Shown here one piece after another: positions 1 to 12,871 of a stretch of DNA of 64,000 nucleotides (the stretch's first letter is position 1; each line of letters begins with the position of its first letter). The stretch spans positions 1 to 64,000 of the forward strand of contig JAAAJB010000061.1 of assembly GCA_016098155.1 (NCBI GenBank). The letters are read 5' to 3'. This DNA comes from Actinomortierella ambigua (Eukaryota; Mortierellomycota; Mortierellomycetes; Mortierellales; Mortierellaceae). Position numbers and translations under genes: made by a program. The notes below the pieces were generated by a model, which was not told the DNA's origin, made no database searches, and saw only the letters and a program-made list of their open reading frames with translations.

Positions 1-1503
1 GGTAAAGAAGGTAATTTCTAGTAGTGGTAGTAGTAGAATGGAACGATACTGAAATGCCTCGCGTTGTGGTCTCGACTTTAAGTGCATCAATAAGCAGTGG
101 GTCTTACTCACAAAATGTGGCATAGGATGTCACTCTCATCAAGCAAGATATACTGTATCGGACGCGACATGGGCACAGCCATTGGCAGCACACTCTTGGT
201 AGTGGGCCCGAGAGCACATGTCTATGTCCTTGTAATTTTGGATAAATGCTCCTTTTTGCTGTCAATAAAAATGATGACTGTGCAATGCGTGCTTGCAAAC
301 AATAGATGCCTCGTTCTTTCTGATGCTGTGCAATGATGGATATCTAAAGGTTTTGTCGGTGATGAAGTGCATGGCGAGTGTGATAGTGCATTGATAGGAA
401 AATTGTTCCAACAATCAATCGTGATCGGAACGACATTTCTCGTGAAGCAGACCGCTATGTAGTTGTGCAGCATGTGCAGTAGCTCTTTAGGTCTTCTGGA
501 TCCATGTTTAACAAGACATCGACTTGCAATGAACGTGAAGATAACAATCATGACCTCCCAGAGTATCTGCTCATCGCATCGGCGACCTGGTCTAGTAACA
601 GAGCACCTTTCTCGCCACTCTCATCTCAGGAATCATTGCTCGTTTATTTTCTTCTTTGGCCTTTGTGTTTCAAACATCCGTCCGACATGGATGCGCAAGT
701 AGGGTGCGATCTTTGATCACGACACATAGCGTTGGGTGTCTTGTTGTACGCTGTCTTGTTCTGTGAACAATAAACCAATGCGAGCATGTCCATTATTAAG
801 AAAAAGCAAATGAGAGAGAGAGAGAGAGGGAGAAAGAAAGAGCAGAAAGATGTGGAGTAGAGAGTCGCTGTTTGGTCCTAAAGGTGTTACTGGTGGCATG
901 CTACCAGGTTTATCTTTTGGCAAGACTTTTTGTATAACGGAAAAAATAATGGTCTTTCCTATTTGGCCCTTTGTCTCGATGTGCCCTCTCCTTACCACCT
1001 CTATTTCGCTCGATCGCCTTTTCTCTTTTTCTATTTATTACTTTTCAATACACGAAAGTCGATTCCAGCGCGTGGTGGCCGCCTCATAGAAGCCGAGGAG
1101 CTAGCAGAGATGTACTTTGAATCTACAGGTTGACGGGATGCTAGCCTGCCAAAGCTCCCCAATACGCCCGATTTGTTCCCCCAAACACAGAACGAGCGAA
1201 CAGCAGTCTTTTCCAATGAAAGAAATCAGGAAGATGGGAAAAAAAAGAAAGTGGGGTATGTATTACAATGATAATCCTCAAGTAGAAACTCTAGGAACCG
1301 AGGGCGCTTTTACATGTAGTGAGAGACAGGGGAGAAGATGAGGCGTTGGCTAAGCTGTGGTGGGGAGGGAGGGAGGGACAACCAAACAAGCACACAACAA
1401 ACAGTAACAATAGGGTTAAAGGGGGACAAAGGGGGGAGAGGGGGGAAAAAGTGTTTCTTTTTGTTTTGTTTTCTTTTCTTTTTTTGGCTACTACTGTAGG
1501 TTC
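1..1503. other. left-edge region, no gene recognised
   Basis: Short frames exist on both strands, but none has a recognisable domain, splice pattern or coding-like composition. The part next to position 1504 lies downstream of a minus-strand stop codon and probably includes the 3' UTR of the coiled-coil gene. A GA-rich stretch lies at about 810-840. Exons of a gene running off the left edge could be hidden here, but I see no evidence for one. Confidence 0.5.
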
Positions 1504-4500
1504 TTATGCGACAATAGGCTGCTCCAAGACGGGGGCGGCAACGGGAGCAGGGGCAGGAAGGGGCTCGGTGGGTGCCTGGTTCTCCTTGTCCTCATGGTGG
1601 TGTTCCATCTCGTCCATGTTCTCCGTGACTGGTGTAGACACCAAGGACGACGACGAGGACGACGAGACGAGGGTCGACATCATGGTCGACTCGACCTCGG
1701 TCAAAGACGACTGCTGCTGCTGATGCTGCGCCGTTGTCGTTGTGGTGGTGGTGTTGGTGGAGACCGAGGCCATGCTCAAGCTGGTCGAGCTGTTGTGGCT
1801 GCTCGTGCTGCTGCTGGTGCTCATGCGGTTGGTCGTCAACGACATGCTGCTCCGTCCCGATGGCCAGGCCGATGCTGTGCTGACCGTGCTCATGTTGCTG
1901 GCCTTGGGGCTCTTGGGCGAGGTCGCCATTGGCATCCCAGCCTCAAACGACATGGGTCGGAAATCCGTCATCTTTTGCGACGACGACAGTGTCCGTTGAA
2001 GACTTGGCGAGGCCAAAGGCGAGCTCGTCGTCATCATCAGCTCTTCTCCCAGAGTCTCTGGAAGTTGTTGTTGTTGTTGTTGTTGATGGAGCTGCAGCGA
2101 AAGAGGCAAGGGAGCCATCGATCCCGAGCGAGCGCGACCATGTTGTTGCTGCTGTCGGAAAGAGTTCATGCGGCTCAGACTGAGCTTGTTCTGATCGAGC
2201 TGGGCGACGCGGGCCTTGAGCTCGTCGACCTGGGTCTCAAGCTCGAGTTCGCGAGCACGGAGCATCTCGAGCTCGCCGAGCTCGTTCTCGAGGAACAGGT
2301 TGCGCTCGTGCATGTGCTGCATCTCGGCCAGGCGGGGCTCCATCTCCTCCATGGTCTTGATCTGCTTCTCCAGTTGCATGATCTTGTTCCGCATCAGCGA
2401 CACCTGCTTCGCCTGACCCTCCAGCTGTGGCACCTTGACGCGCAGCTTCTCCAGCTCCTTGGAGATGCGCTCGTACTCGTCCTTGTAGTCGGGCTGGGTC
2501 TGTGTCCGCTCTTGGATCTGCTGCTCGAGCTCGCGGATGCGCGTCATCAGGAACTGCAGCTGGCGGTCGTCCTTGTCCTTGGACCGGAAGTTTTCAAACT
2601 CCTTGGCCAACAACAGGTGCTGGTTGTTGGCAATATTCAGCTTCTCCGTGAGGTCCCAGTTGGCATGGTCCAGCTCCGCATTCGTCGTCTCCAGCTCGTC
2701 GATCCGGTCCTGCAAGTTCTTGATCAGCGTTACCTGGCCCTCCATGTCCTGCAGTTTCTCGACCAATGCATCTGCGGCGACAGCCCGCGCCTCCATCTCG
2801 ACCAGGTCGGCCCGGATGCGTGCCACCTGGGCAGCCTCGTCCTCCAGGATCACGCACTGGCGCTCGAGCTCCCAGACCCGCTTCTTGTACTGGTCTGAGC
2901 GCAAATCGAGATCCTCGTTCTGGCTGATCAGCGACTCCATCGCCACCGTCTTTGCACCCAGCTCGTCCACCAACCGATTGCGCTCGTTTTCCAGAGCCAC
3001 ATAGTGTGCCGACCGGATTTCGAGGCCGTGACCATTATTGCCGTTAGCCGCCCCTTGTTGCTGCCACTGTCGGATCTTGAGCTGATCGCGCTCGGCCGAC
3101 AGGGCTGCCACCTCGTGGGTGAGGCGCTGGATCAGTTGACTTTGAGACACACTCCCATTTTGTTGTTGTTGGTATGATTGGGAGTGTGAGTGGTTGTGGT
3201 GGTGATGGTGAGAAGCCGAGTGACCGTTGGTCGCCGATCCAGTTTCGAGCGAGTCTAGCGACGATGACGCGCGGGACGACTCGAGCTCCTTGACGCGCGA
3301 GAGCAAGAACTGGTTGTTCATCTCGAGATCCTGCAGCCGGGTCACTTGGTCCTGCAACCGTGTGACGGTGTGCTGTAGATCAACCCGTTGCAGCTCCAGA
3401 CTATGCTTGTCCTCCAGCAGCTCTTGGTTCTTTGTCTTTAGTCGGTCGTTCTCGAGCGTTGTCATCCTCAGAGCGCGCTTTAGCTGTGTGCTTGTCGAGG
3501 ACGAGGTCGTTGCTGTTGCGGTCGAGACCGATGAAGACGATGCGCCGTCGTCATCGCCCAATGCTGATGATGATCCACCAGCCTTGTCTTGCTCGTCCTC
3601 CTTGTCCGACGTTGCTGGTGACAATGGCATCGACGCCGACACAATCTGGCTCAGACCCGACTCGAGCTTGTCGCTGATTTGCCGCATCATCTCCATGCGG
3701 AACTCTTCAGGGTTGAACTCGGCTGCCGTTGCCGCCGTCATTGTCGTGGTCGTTGTTGTGGCCGATGTGGCTGCTGTCATTGGAGCCGAGGCCAGCATAG
3801 GCGACCCGGCCGCAAATGTCGTCCGATCGTGGCGAGGCGACATGGCCTTGGTATTGACTGTTAGACCTTGGTGCTGGTGATGGTGGTTATTAGAATAGTG
3901 AGAATGGTGTGGATGCCGAGGAGTCGTGCTCGGGCTATTGAAGCTGCTCGAATGCCCGTGACCAAACTGGTGCGGGTGCTGAGAGTTGGGCGAGGAGATA
4001 CCAAGGCCAGCCACGACAGCGTCCTACAAATATGCAAAACAAATGTACCATGCGATCACACGGACACAGAGAAAGAAAAAGAAAAGCATGTTTAAGGTGT
4101 GCTTTCTTGTTAGTTCAGAACTGAGATTTTAGGCTGGGATGAAATGATATGATATCCTTCCTTTTTTTCCCTTCCGCCTCTTGTCTTTCTTTTCTTCTTT
4201 TCTTTTTGTTCCTCTTCCCAGCAGAAAAAGAAAAAAGACAGGAGAGTAGTAGCGAGCAGGGGTGAGGGTGTCGGTCGGTGGTGGAGATGGTGTACCCAAC
4301 AAAAGAGTTGCAGGGATGGGGAGGGGGAGAGAGGGATGGGAAGCAGACTTACGCGTGAATCGACCGTGTTTCGGCGCGAGGCGCGATGGCTCACTTGGCC
4401 ACTTTGAGATTGGTCATCGCCTCGATCCGAGGCAGCACAGTCCATCAGTGTGGGTTTTTGGAGAGTGGGTGTGAAGGAGGCTGCGTTGGGGTTCATAGTA

Positions 4501-7500
4501 CTGCTGCGACGCGAGGTCTGAGGTTGCATCTCGGTCTCCTTGTCGTGTTCTATGTGTTTACGTGATGCAACAAAAAGAAAACAAGAAAGGCGAACAGGAG
4601 AGTGAGGAAGGAGTGAAGGAGAGGCGAGAGAGAGGGAGGAGGAGGAGGAGGAGGAGGAGAGAGAAAAGAGGGGTTGTGTTGCTTGATTTGTGTGGTTGCC
4701 CTTTTGTCAGGTATGAAGATGAAAGAGGCGTTAAGAGTGTGTATGTGCAGTTGGAGATGGGAAGGAGAGGCGGTGGGAGAGAAGCAAGGTGGGGAAGTGA
4801 AGTGAAGAAGGGAGGAGGAGGAAAGCGATGATGAAATGGCTGTGAAGAGGGAAGGGGAGAGGGGGGCGGAGTGAAAGAAGTGCAGTAGTAGTATGGTGAG
4901 GAGGACAAAAAGTATGTGTCCGTGTGTCTGTCTGACTGTCTGTGGCGGAGGATGAGAAAGAAGTAAGAGTTGGGGAGGGCAAGGGCAGGGAAACGATGTT
5001 CTTTGGGGTGTTGTTTGAGTAGGTGGCAAGGCAAGGATGGGATGGGTAGGGCTTGCGAGGGAACGGAAAAAAAAGGTACCACAAGAAGGAAAACACACAC
5101 AAGGCAGGCAGGCATGAAGGGACAGGGCAGGACAGGACAACCAGCCAGGGGACAAAGTGAGGGGAAAGGAACCCTCGCTCGCCCACGCACGCACGCACTC
5201 ACTCGCTCACTCACGCACTCACGCGTGCCTCACTCTCTCCTGCTGTGTGTGTTGTTGTTGTATGTGTATCCAAGTCTGTTGAGGCTGCTTGTGCCCCCGT
5301 CCAGCCTCGCTCTGTTGTGTGTTGTTACGGTGGCCTCCCCCCTCTTCCTTTCCCCCCAAAAGTGCCCCAACAGCAATCAGGGAACTCGCAGCAATCTGAG
5401 AGAGCAAGAGAGAGAGAAAGAGAGAGAGGAGAATAAAAGAAAAGCATGAAGGGATTAAGGACAAAGGGGGGTGGGGGGGGAGGGAGAGAGACAAAGGAAG
5501 GGAGACGATGGTGGGTATGGTAGCATCTCCAAGTCGTGAAGTTGGGGGTGGGTGCTGAGATCAGGACTGGAGAAGGGGTACAAGGCGGCAGACAGGCAGA
5601 CAGATACACAGATACACAGACATACAGACAAGCCAGAAACAAGAAAAAAAAAAAGCATACACAGAAGGGAAATGCCAAGCTGAGAGAGAGAACGAAGACT
5701 AGGCAGAGAGAGGGAAGGAAAGAAAGAAAGAGCGAAAGAGAGAAAGAAAGAGAGTGCAATAGAGAGAGAGATAAAGAGAGAGGAGACAGGCAGGGGGAAC
5801 ACATTCACAGAGAGATGGGATGGCACAAAGGGTGTGCGGGACAGACAGACGGACAGAACACAAGGAAAACGAAAAAATAGGGACATGACTACTTGGGTTC
5901 AACCCATGGGGGAGGGGATTGGGTTTTGGGGGATAACAAAAAAGGACGAGTCGGACAAGAACACAGGGGACAGAGACAGAAAGACAGACAGACAGATAGA
6001 TAGCCATGACAGACAAGACAGGCAGGGCAGACAGGAGAGAGACAGAGAGAGAGAGGAGGGCTTTTTCTTTCTCTCTTGGGCAGAAGAAGGGTGGAGGATA
6101 GATAGAGTTGGCCTCGGGAGGGGAGCCCTCCTTCCTCCCTTCCTCCTTTCCCAAGGGTGAAGTGAAGAAGGGTGGTGGTGGTGGTGGTGGTGGTGGGGGA
6201 TCAGGGACCGAGACCAAACTTGTTCCATCCTTCCATCCAAGCGAGAGTTATTCTTACCTTGAGCAGGGCTGCTGGGGATCTGAGAGGATCGTTTCCTGTC
6301 GAGACCAGGTCGCTAAAAGCGCCAATGCGGATATGATGCACGAGGGGGTCGAGGCAGAGCCGAGGATGGGATTGGGTTCAAAAGAAAGTCGAAGAGGTGG
6401 GAAAAGAGGGGGCAGGATGCGATTGAGGGAGTCGGCAGCACACCGTTTTTTAGTAGTTGTTGTGTTGGTGGATATGCGATTTCAGGACGCAGGCGGAGAG
6501 AGAGAGGGGAGAAAGAAAAGAGTGGCGGATGCAGGCGCACAGAGCAAACGGGAAAAGAGGAGGGAAAGAATGAGGAGTGGAAGAGGGTGTCGAGGGTCGA
6601 AAAGATGGAGAGAACAAAAGAAAGAGAAAGAGAGGAAAAAACAAAAAAAAAAAAAAAAGAGTTAGCACAAGACAACGGCGGTTTATTTATACGACAACAA
6701 GGAAAAGGGACCTTTGAACGGGTGCACAGCGTTGTAGGGTAAGGTTGGTAGACAGGATGTGCTGCTGTATGTCTTTGTCCATGGTCACTGCAACTCTTTT
6801 GTGACATCCTTCTCCTTGCCCTCCCCTCCCCTCTCTTCCTCATCCAAACACAAAACAATAACACCACCAGACAAAAAAGTAGACGGAGAGATGCCCAACA
6901 GAAAAGACGCACGACCCATTTTCTTCTCTATCTTCTTGGCGGGCCTCTTCCTCTTCCTCTTCTTCTCCTGTGTTCCCTCATCCATCTCGCATGGAGTTCG
7001 CAGCAGCTTTAGGTGAGATTGCCGCTGTTGCCACGCGCACACACAGCACGCATCTCCCTGCCCCCCCTTCTACCCACTCTCTCGACCTGTCCCCCGGATC
7101 TACCTCCTCCTTCTCCTCCCCGCGTAGCTTCTCCCTTTTTGCTCCTCACTGATTAGCAGTAGACAAAAGAGAAAGACGTCAATGTAGGTGTGTGCACTGT
7201 GCTCGACGTTGTGTTCTATTCCCACATGGCATTCAAAAACGAGAGCATGTGCTCTCCGTTTTTTTTGGACCCTTCACTCTCTCGTGGGCTTTTGGGTTGG
7301 AGGGGGGGGGGAAGAGTATAGGAGGAACCAACACCAAATCACCTTAACGGCCATTGCCTCTTCTATTTTTCTCTTCTTCTCCTCAGCTGCACACCCCTAT
7401 TACTTTGCTTTTTTGGTTTTTCCTTTGCGACCCAATCCAAAGCGAGCTTAACAAAGGAAAAAAAAAGCCAATCCACCTCACAAGGAGGAACAGGATCGAC

Positions 7501-8738
7501 AGGGTAGAAGTGTAAGGATAGCCCATCCTGAAAAAAAGAGAGGAAAGAGAATTCTTTACCTGGCCAGGAGGAAAGGCAGTAGGGAACGATTGGACCGGAG
7601 ACGAGACCGCAGGCGAGGGCAAAGGCGAGGACGACGATGCCACCACAGGTGAAGCAACTGCTACTGCTGCTGCTGCTGCTGCTGCTGCTGTTGTTGTTGT
7701 TGTTAGAGGAGGAGGAGGAGGAGGAGGAAGAAGAGGAGGAGTCACGCCATCCGCGATGGTCACTCGCATATTGGTCAACAGCCCCGAAGGCGCTGTCTTG
7801 GGCAGACGCAACACCGTGGTCGGGGGCTCCTCAACAGACGAGGTCGACGACAACAAGGCTGGGGCATCGGTCGACAAGGGCGACAAGATGCCATCCTCGG
7901 ACGAGCTAGGCTTTGTCGAGATATTGGGCATCTTGAGCAGGGCCTATGTAGGGGGGAAAAAGATCGCATCATGTAAGGAAAAGAACAAATAAAGGATGAC
8001 GGATAGATAATAATAATGAGTGTTTTCTGGTGGGTCCTATCGATTGCTGTTTTCTATTGCATGCATGTCCCCTTCTCTCTCTCTCCTTTGCCCCATGTAC
8101 TTTGTTGTTTTTGTCCTTCTTGGGTCCCCTCCGGATATTCAAACCCGATCAGTACACTGCTGTTTTTTTGTTGCTTGCCACTCTTTCTCACTGGTCCCTT
8201 CTTCATTCTCCTGTGACATCGCATTACGCCCCCCTCCCTCCCCCCAACGGTCCGAGAGCATTCTTTGGTTCCTTTTGCACTGTTTCTCTGTTGGAGGGAA
8301 AAAAAAAATAAAAGAATGGACGATGGTAACACACACAAATGTCACAGATAAGGTAGTTGGAAAAGGAAAAACATGCAAGGCACACAACAATGAAACCCAT
8401 CCTCCCGCCTAGAACGCTCAATGAAAGAAGGGAGTACATACCTCGGAGGTAGCGCTCTTGGTGACCAATTGCGCATAGTGTTGACGAGTTTCCTGGGCGG
8501 ACTGAAGCGTCAGCCGTTCTGGAAAAGCCGCAGCTGTAGCGGCGGGCTTGGGCAACGAGATATGCACGCGTCGGGGCCTCGACGATGAATTGGAGGAAGA
8601 CGACGCTACCGAGGGCGATCGAGGCGTGCTAGGGACCGACGAAGCCGTTTGCGGATTGGCTGCCATGGGCGAGAACGAGGTCTGAATCGCGACGCGCTGG
8701 GTGTGCGATTTGAGAGGCTGTGCTGGTTGCATCGACAT
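1504..8738 (-). CDS. long coiled-coil protein with disordered Ser/Gln-rich ends
   Basis: Five exons join in phase: 8442-8738, 7560-7943, 6258-6312, 4353-4549 and 1504-4023, giving about 1150 residues. The start is the ATG at 8738. The first 310 residues are Ser/Pro/Thr-rich, with a Pro run followed by Thr and Ala runs near residue 180. About residues 490-910 are heptad-like Leu/Glu/Gln/Arg sequence that reads as a nearly continuous coiled coil (many ELE, RLQD and LEN motifs). The C-terminus is again Ser/Thr/Gln-rich and ends in an acidic then Pro-rich tail. It resembles cytoskeletal or Golgi coiled-coil adaptors (Hook, Girdin or golgin type) in layout only; I cannot assign a family. The 55-nt third exon and its two long flanking introns (1247 and 1708 nt) are the least certain part: no start codon lies in that exon, and its assignment rests on splice sites and phase. 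A shorter protein starting at the ATG at 4529 is the alternative. Confidence 0.78.
4550..6257 (-). repeat. microsatellite-rich 1.7 kb intron (purine strand on plus)
   Basis: This is intron 3 of the coiled-coil gene. The plus strand is overwhelmingly purine, with GGA/GAGA tracts near 4620-4670, 5400-5430 and 5700-5790, GACA/ATACACAG-type tandem repeats between 5590 and 6030, and a (GGT)n run at about 6171-6197. As read by RNA polymerase on the minus strand, the intron is therefore a long polypyrimidine stretch. Many open frames cross it only because stop codons are rare in such sequence; none looks like protein. Confidence 0.7.
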
Positions 8739-9652
8739 TTTTTAGAGACAAAGGAAACGAAACGAAACGAGAGGACGAGGGGAGGGGGGAAGGGAAGGGA
8801 ACGTTGAACTGAGGAAGGTCGCCTAGAAAGTATGCAAGAAAGGATGGCGTGATGTTGCGATTTGTCCGTTGTGAGGATGTCGATTCAGATAGAACAGAGC
8901 AAGAGAAAAGACATTAAGGTCAGCCGTTGAGTGCAGAGGTCATGGTAAAAGAGGAAGTGGAGGAAGAGAAGGGGCGGAGGGAGAGGGTTGTACGACAGGA
9001 TGGTGAGCATGGAGGGAGCAGATGAGCGATGAGAAAGAGATGGCGATGCCTCCTTGCTACCCCACATGGTCAAAGAAGATGAGAGCGGCAGGGTGCGGAC
9101 AGAGAGCAGAGCAGAGGAAAGTAGAGCAGCAGTACTAGTTGTGTTGTTGTCGTTGACCTCATAGCGTGGTAGCATGCGTTATCAGGCTGCTCAGGAACAA
9201 TGATGCGTGGGGCGGCGCAGGAGAAACAGGTCCCCTTTGCTGATGTATCACATTTCTGATGCTCAGGAACGGGGCGTTACTTCTTCTCTTTCTTCACTTT
9301 TATCACTCTCTCTCTCTCTAACATACAAGACTTGCAATAGCACACATACACACTGGAGAGTGACGGCCTGGGCGAGATGGAATTCGCAATCCGATTCAAA
9401 ATGTGCCTTGAGAGAATGAATGAGAGCAATGGAGGAATGCTAAGGGGTAGTAGCGATGGCAACCAAAAAAAATAGGATAGGGGGAAGAAGGCGCCTTCTC
9501 TCCTTGCTAGGATGGATGAGAAAAATAGATGCCGATGAAGGAGAGAGAGAGAGAGAGAGTGAGAGAGAGAAGAGATGAAAGCGAATGGATGATGTGGAAT
9601 TGTCGGAAGAGACAAAGGCTGCGAGCGAAAGAGAAGGAGGAGAGGAGAGGAG

Positions 9653-9694
<42 letters not shown>

Positions 9695-11489
9695 GTATAC
9701 AAGGGAGAAGAGAGAGAGAGAGAAAAGAAGGTGGGGTCAGGTCAGTGGAGTCCTTCTCCTCCCAACTCTAACCATAAAATGCCCTCGTTTGTTGTCTCCA
9801 TGGTCCACTTGTGGGTGGATTGTTGTTTTTTTTGTGTTTGTTTGGGTGTAAAAAGAGATATGGCCACCCTGGGAGAATGAGGGACATTGGACGAGATCAA
9901 AGCACCTCTATTCTTTTACGACCGTTGGATTATTGTTTCTTTCCTTCCTTTGTAGCTGCCCTGCATCCCCTATTCCCTGCTTCGTGCGTGCCTGTCCCGT
10001 CTGTCGGATGCTCACTGAAGCAAGCATGGACCTATTATGAGCCCCCCCCTCCTGCTCCTCCTCCTCCTCCTCTTCCTCTTCCTCTTCCTCCTCGTCCTCG
10101 TCCTCCTTGCCTTTTTCCTCTCCACAGAAGAGTCACACTTGGCTGCCCTTTTTCTCTGCATTCCTTGTTTTTTTTTTCCAAGGTCGCACGCTCAGCGTGC
10201 ATTCCGTGCGTCGATCCCCCTTCCGCTCTCTTTTCTTGCTTTTGAGCCACACTCAATGAGCATATTCTATTACTGTTTTTTTTTTGTGTAATCGCAAGAA
10301 CCGCATGTAGGCAAGGGAGGGCCATAACACACGAGCAAAAGTCAACAAATGGAGCAATAGTAAATGTATACAGAAGAAAACGTGGACTCCTGGCTTGTTC
10401 ACGCCACTCGTTAATAGCCAGCCTTTCCCCTTTCATTTCTCGTATGTTTTTGTCCATCCGCCACTATAATAGGATCCATCAAGTTGCATCACGCAGCCTC
10501 GCATCCAGCCTTTCTCAATTGAATTGATGGGGACTGGCTACTTCATCTCTCAACTACACTCCTGAGACTAGCGCGTACGTACCAGAGAAGCCTCACGGGA
10601 CATTTGCCCTGGTTTGTTGCTGCTGTGCATAGATTGCTATGTGCTTTCTTTTTTCCACTCCCCTTCTTGTATTTCAGCGATTCAAATTGACCCCAACCCG
10701 TTGTTTGGAGAGTCAACAAAGAGACTCCCCCAATGTACTCTTCTTCTTTGGTCAGGGATCTCAAAAGGGAAGGAGGCAGGTCCACACGCACAAACCAGGA
10801 GGATGGAGAGACAGAGGAGACCTGGAGAAAAGAAAAAGGCAGAAAGGGGGTGGAGAAGGGGGTAAGGTGAATGAAAGGAGAAGGGGTGGACAATAATACC
10901 AAAGTAACAATGCATTGGCAAAAAAAAAAGGCAACAGCCTATCTTGATGCTTTTGCTAGAACAACAACAACAACGACAACAAAAGAGTCCAATAACATAC
11001 ACAAACGCGAAAAAAACAACATGCCAGTCTCCGGCGATCGTTCAATCGGGGGGGGGGTTAGGTCGCATTGTAGTCCATGTCTTTTGTTGATGTTGTCCTT
11101 CTTCCCTTGTTCTGTCCTTGGACACTTCTTGCATGAACAGAGGAGAGGGAAAGGGAAAGGAGGGGGAGCAAGGGAAGAAGGGGAGGAAGGAAGGGAAAGG
11201 AAGAAGGGAAGGGAATGGGAAAGGACGACAGGCGCATCCACACCCTGCGCATGATCGTCTTTATCGATACCCTCAGTGCCTCACACTCCTCCCCTTTTGT
11301 CCTTTGAGCTGCGCCGCCCCTCTTCATCCCTTTGCCCAAGCCTCCACCTGAGGTTCTTCTCAGTTTTTCTTATCGCTGAAAGGAGCGTCGTCGAACTGGT
11401 GCGCTGAATTTTATTCGCTCCGTTGGACGCCACCAACCGTCTATTGGATTCCTGGAGGATGTATGATGTTTTTTTTTTGTTTTGTTCTC
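8739..11489. other. 2.7 kb without a recognisable gene
   Basis: Frames of 70-140 codons occur here but consist of Ser/Leu, Arg/Glu or Pro runs from GA/CT tracts, without splice-consistent neighbours. An uninterrupted (GA)n tract lies at about 9659-9692, with a shorter one at 9541-9575. The region separates the start of the coiled-coil gene (8738) from the stop of MPC1 (11490), so it should hold the promoter of the former and the 3' end of the latter. Confidence 0.55.
9659..9692. repeat. (GA)n dinucleotide microsatellite
   Basis: About 17 uninterrupted AG/GA units sit inside a wider purine tract (about 9610-9730). A mirror-symmetric homopurine run of this length can form triplex DNA in principle; here it lies in gene-free sequence. 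Confidence 0.9.
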
Positions 11490-12871
11490 TTAGGCCTTGG
11501 TCTCCGTAGGGATCTTCAGCTGCTCCTGAGTCTTTGCATTCTCCTTGCCGCCAAAGCTAGAGTGGACCATACCAAGTAGGATGTTAAAAAGTTAGTAGTG
11601 CTTCCACGATCTACTCATATACGGGAGCAAATGCAAAAAGGAAAGCAAACATTACTGGTGGAATGTGAGGTAGCGGTATCCCTGGACGAGCTGGGCAGTC
11701 TCGTTGGTGGCATGACAGGCAAACAGCAAGTAGTTGCGGGGCTGGACCATCCAGGCGAAGCGCATGAAGAGCATCGAGTAAACAGTCAGAGCAGCCGTCA
11801 TGTTGCCCGAGATCATCTCAGGGTCCTTCTTGAAGTCGGCAATGGCGGCCAAAGGAAGACCCCAGTTGGCAACTGGTATAGAGGGGAATATAGGGAGATG
11901 ATCCAGTTGATGAGTGATCCATGCTGCATCTCCAGTGTGAAGCATTCCCGTGTACACTTCCATAGAGTCTCATTCGCACTTACCGGGACCCCAAAAGTGC
12001 TGTTGGAAGGATGCGGAGATGACGAGTGCGTGTAGGAGGCATAGAGCGCAAAGTGGATGATGAGAAGAAGAAGAGGAAATGTTAGTGGATCTTATCAGAG
12101 GGAAGGAGGAAGGGGGAAGGGGAAAGGGGAGGGGGAAAGGGGAGAACATGCAAGTGGTGCACTGGCAAGATCAGGATCTCAATTGCTTGGTCGCCACCAA
12201 TCCTCCAACAACCAGGCATCACTCAGTGCAAGATATGCTATCTCCCAGGGCAAAGCCCGTAATCATGACGAGTCCATTCGCCCGTGCACGTCCTTGCGAT
12301 GTTCGCTGAGCCCAGGGCTGATTTGCTCCCCCTGTAGGTGTGTGTTGAGTCATTTCGGTCGTTCTGTACACGGAACATTTTGGAGGGCGTTGGGACCCAA
12401 GGGTCTCTTTCTCCATGTTCGCACGACTTTGCCGCACTCTGTTGTTGTTGTTGTTTTTTTCCTGCAACGTTTCCTGCTCCATGCATGCGGAAAGCGGCAA
12501 AACAAGAGGGTGACTGATAATCTCGGAAATCCTTGGGTTGACAAAATAAAAAATCCTCCTCCTTGTTATCCCGTCCTTGGCAATCGCTCTATAGATAAGA
12601 TCTCACCCGACTCTCAACTTACAGTGCTAAAGACAGGAAGATACAGCGTGGGAAAGAATTAGCATATGGAAATCACGGCCGCCATCGCTGCATGGTAGAA
12701 GGATGCAATGAAATTATGTCCGAGCATGGCTCCGGATGCATTCATAGGAGAAGCTTTTCAAGCGAATGCGCTATATTTTTTTTTCTGGTACTTGTTGACG
12801 AACCTCATGAGGTATTGCCGGAACTCCTTGCTGGCAATCTTCTGACCGAACTGCGAGGCCCAGGATGACAT
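11490..12871 (-). CDS. MPC1: mitochondrial pyruvate carrier subunit MPC1
   Basis: MPC1 is the inner-membrane subunit that pairs with an MPC2-type partner to import pyruvate into the mitochondrial matrix. Five exons (12804-12871, 12623-12626, 11984-11999, 11656-11872, 11490-11556) give 123 residues, close to the family's usual size. Family hallmarks are present: STHFWGPVANWG, the ISGNMTAAL segment, [21 protein letters not shown] and [10 protein letters not shown], covering the hydrophobic helices. The N-terminus ([10 protein letters not shown]...) is short and basic, as usual for carriers lacking a cleaved presequence. Two exons are tiny: CACT (4 nt) at 12623-12626, bounded by TTTAG and GTAAGT, and a 16-nt exon encoding HFWGP. 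The 4-nt exon was found because the family sequence requires Ser-Thr between LM and HFWGP and the phase requires four bases; it restores both exactly. It lies 0.2-1.2 kb ahead of the conserved core. Family assignment is near certain; the 4-nt exon is strongly supported but unproved by RNA. Confidence 0.94.
12623..12626 (-). other. MPC1: 4-nt coding microexon of MPC1
   Basis: On the minus strand the sequence reads ctgtctttag-CACT-gtaagttg, a strong acceptor and donor around four bases. The upstream exon ends ATG AG and the downstream exon begins CAC TTT TGG, so the join gives Met-Ser-Thr-His-Phe-Trp, identical to the conserved MPC1 motif. The flanking introns are 177 nt and 623 nt. Skipping the exon would shift the frame. 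Confidence 0.85.

Noticed and set aside
1594..2898. 434-codon open frame on the plus strand opposite the coiled-coil gene
   Set aside because: It is the antisense shadow of Leu/Glu/Gln-rich coding sequence; no start context, domain or splice support.
4558..6240. Several 100-220 codon frames on both strands
   Set aside because: All translate GA/CT microsatellites (Ser/Leu/Pro/Phe or Arg/Glu/Lys runs) inside an intron.
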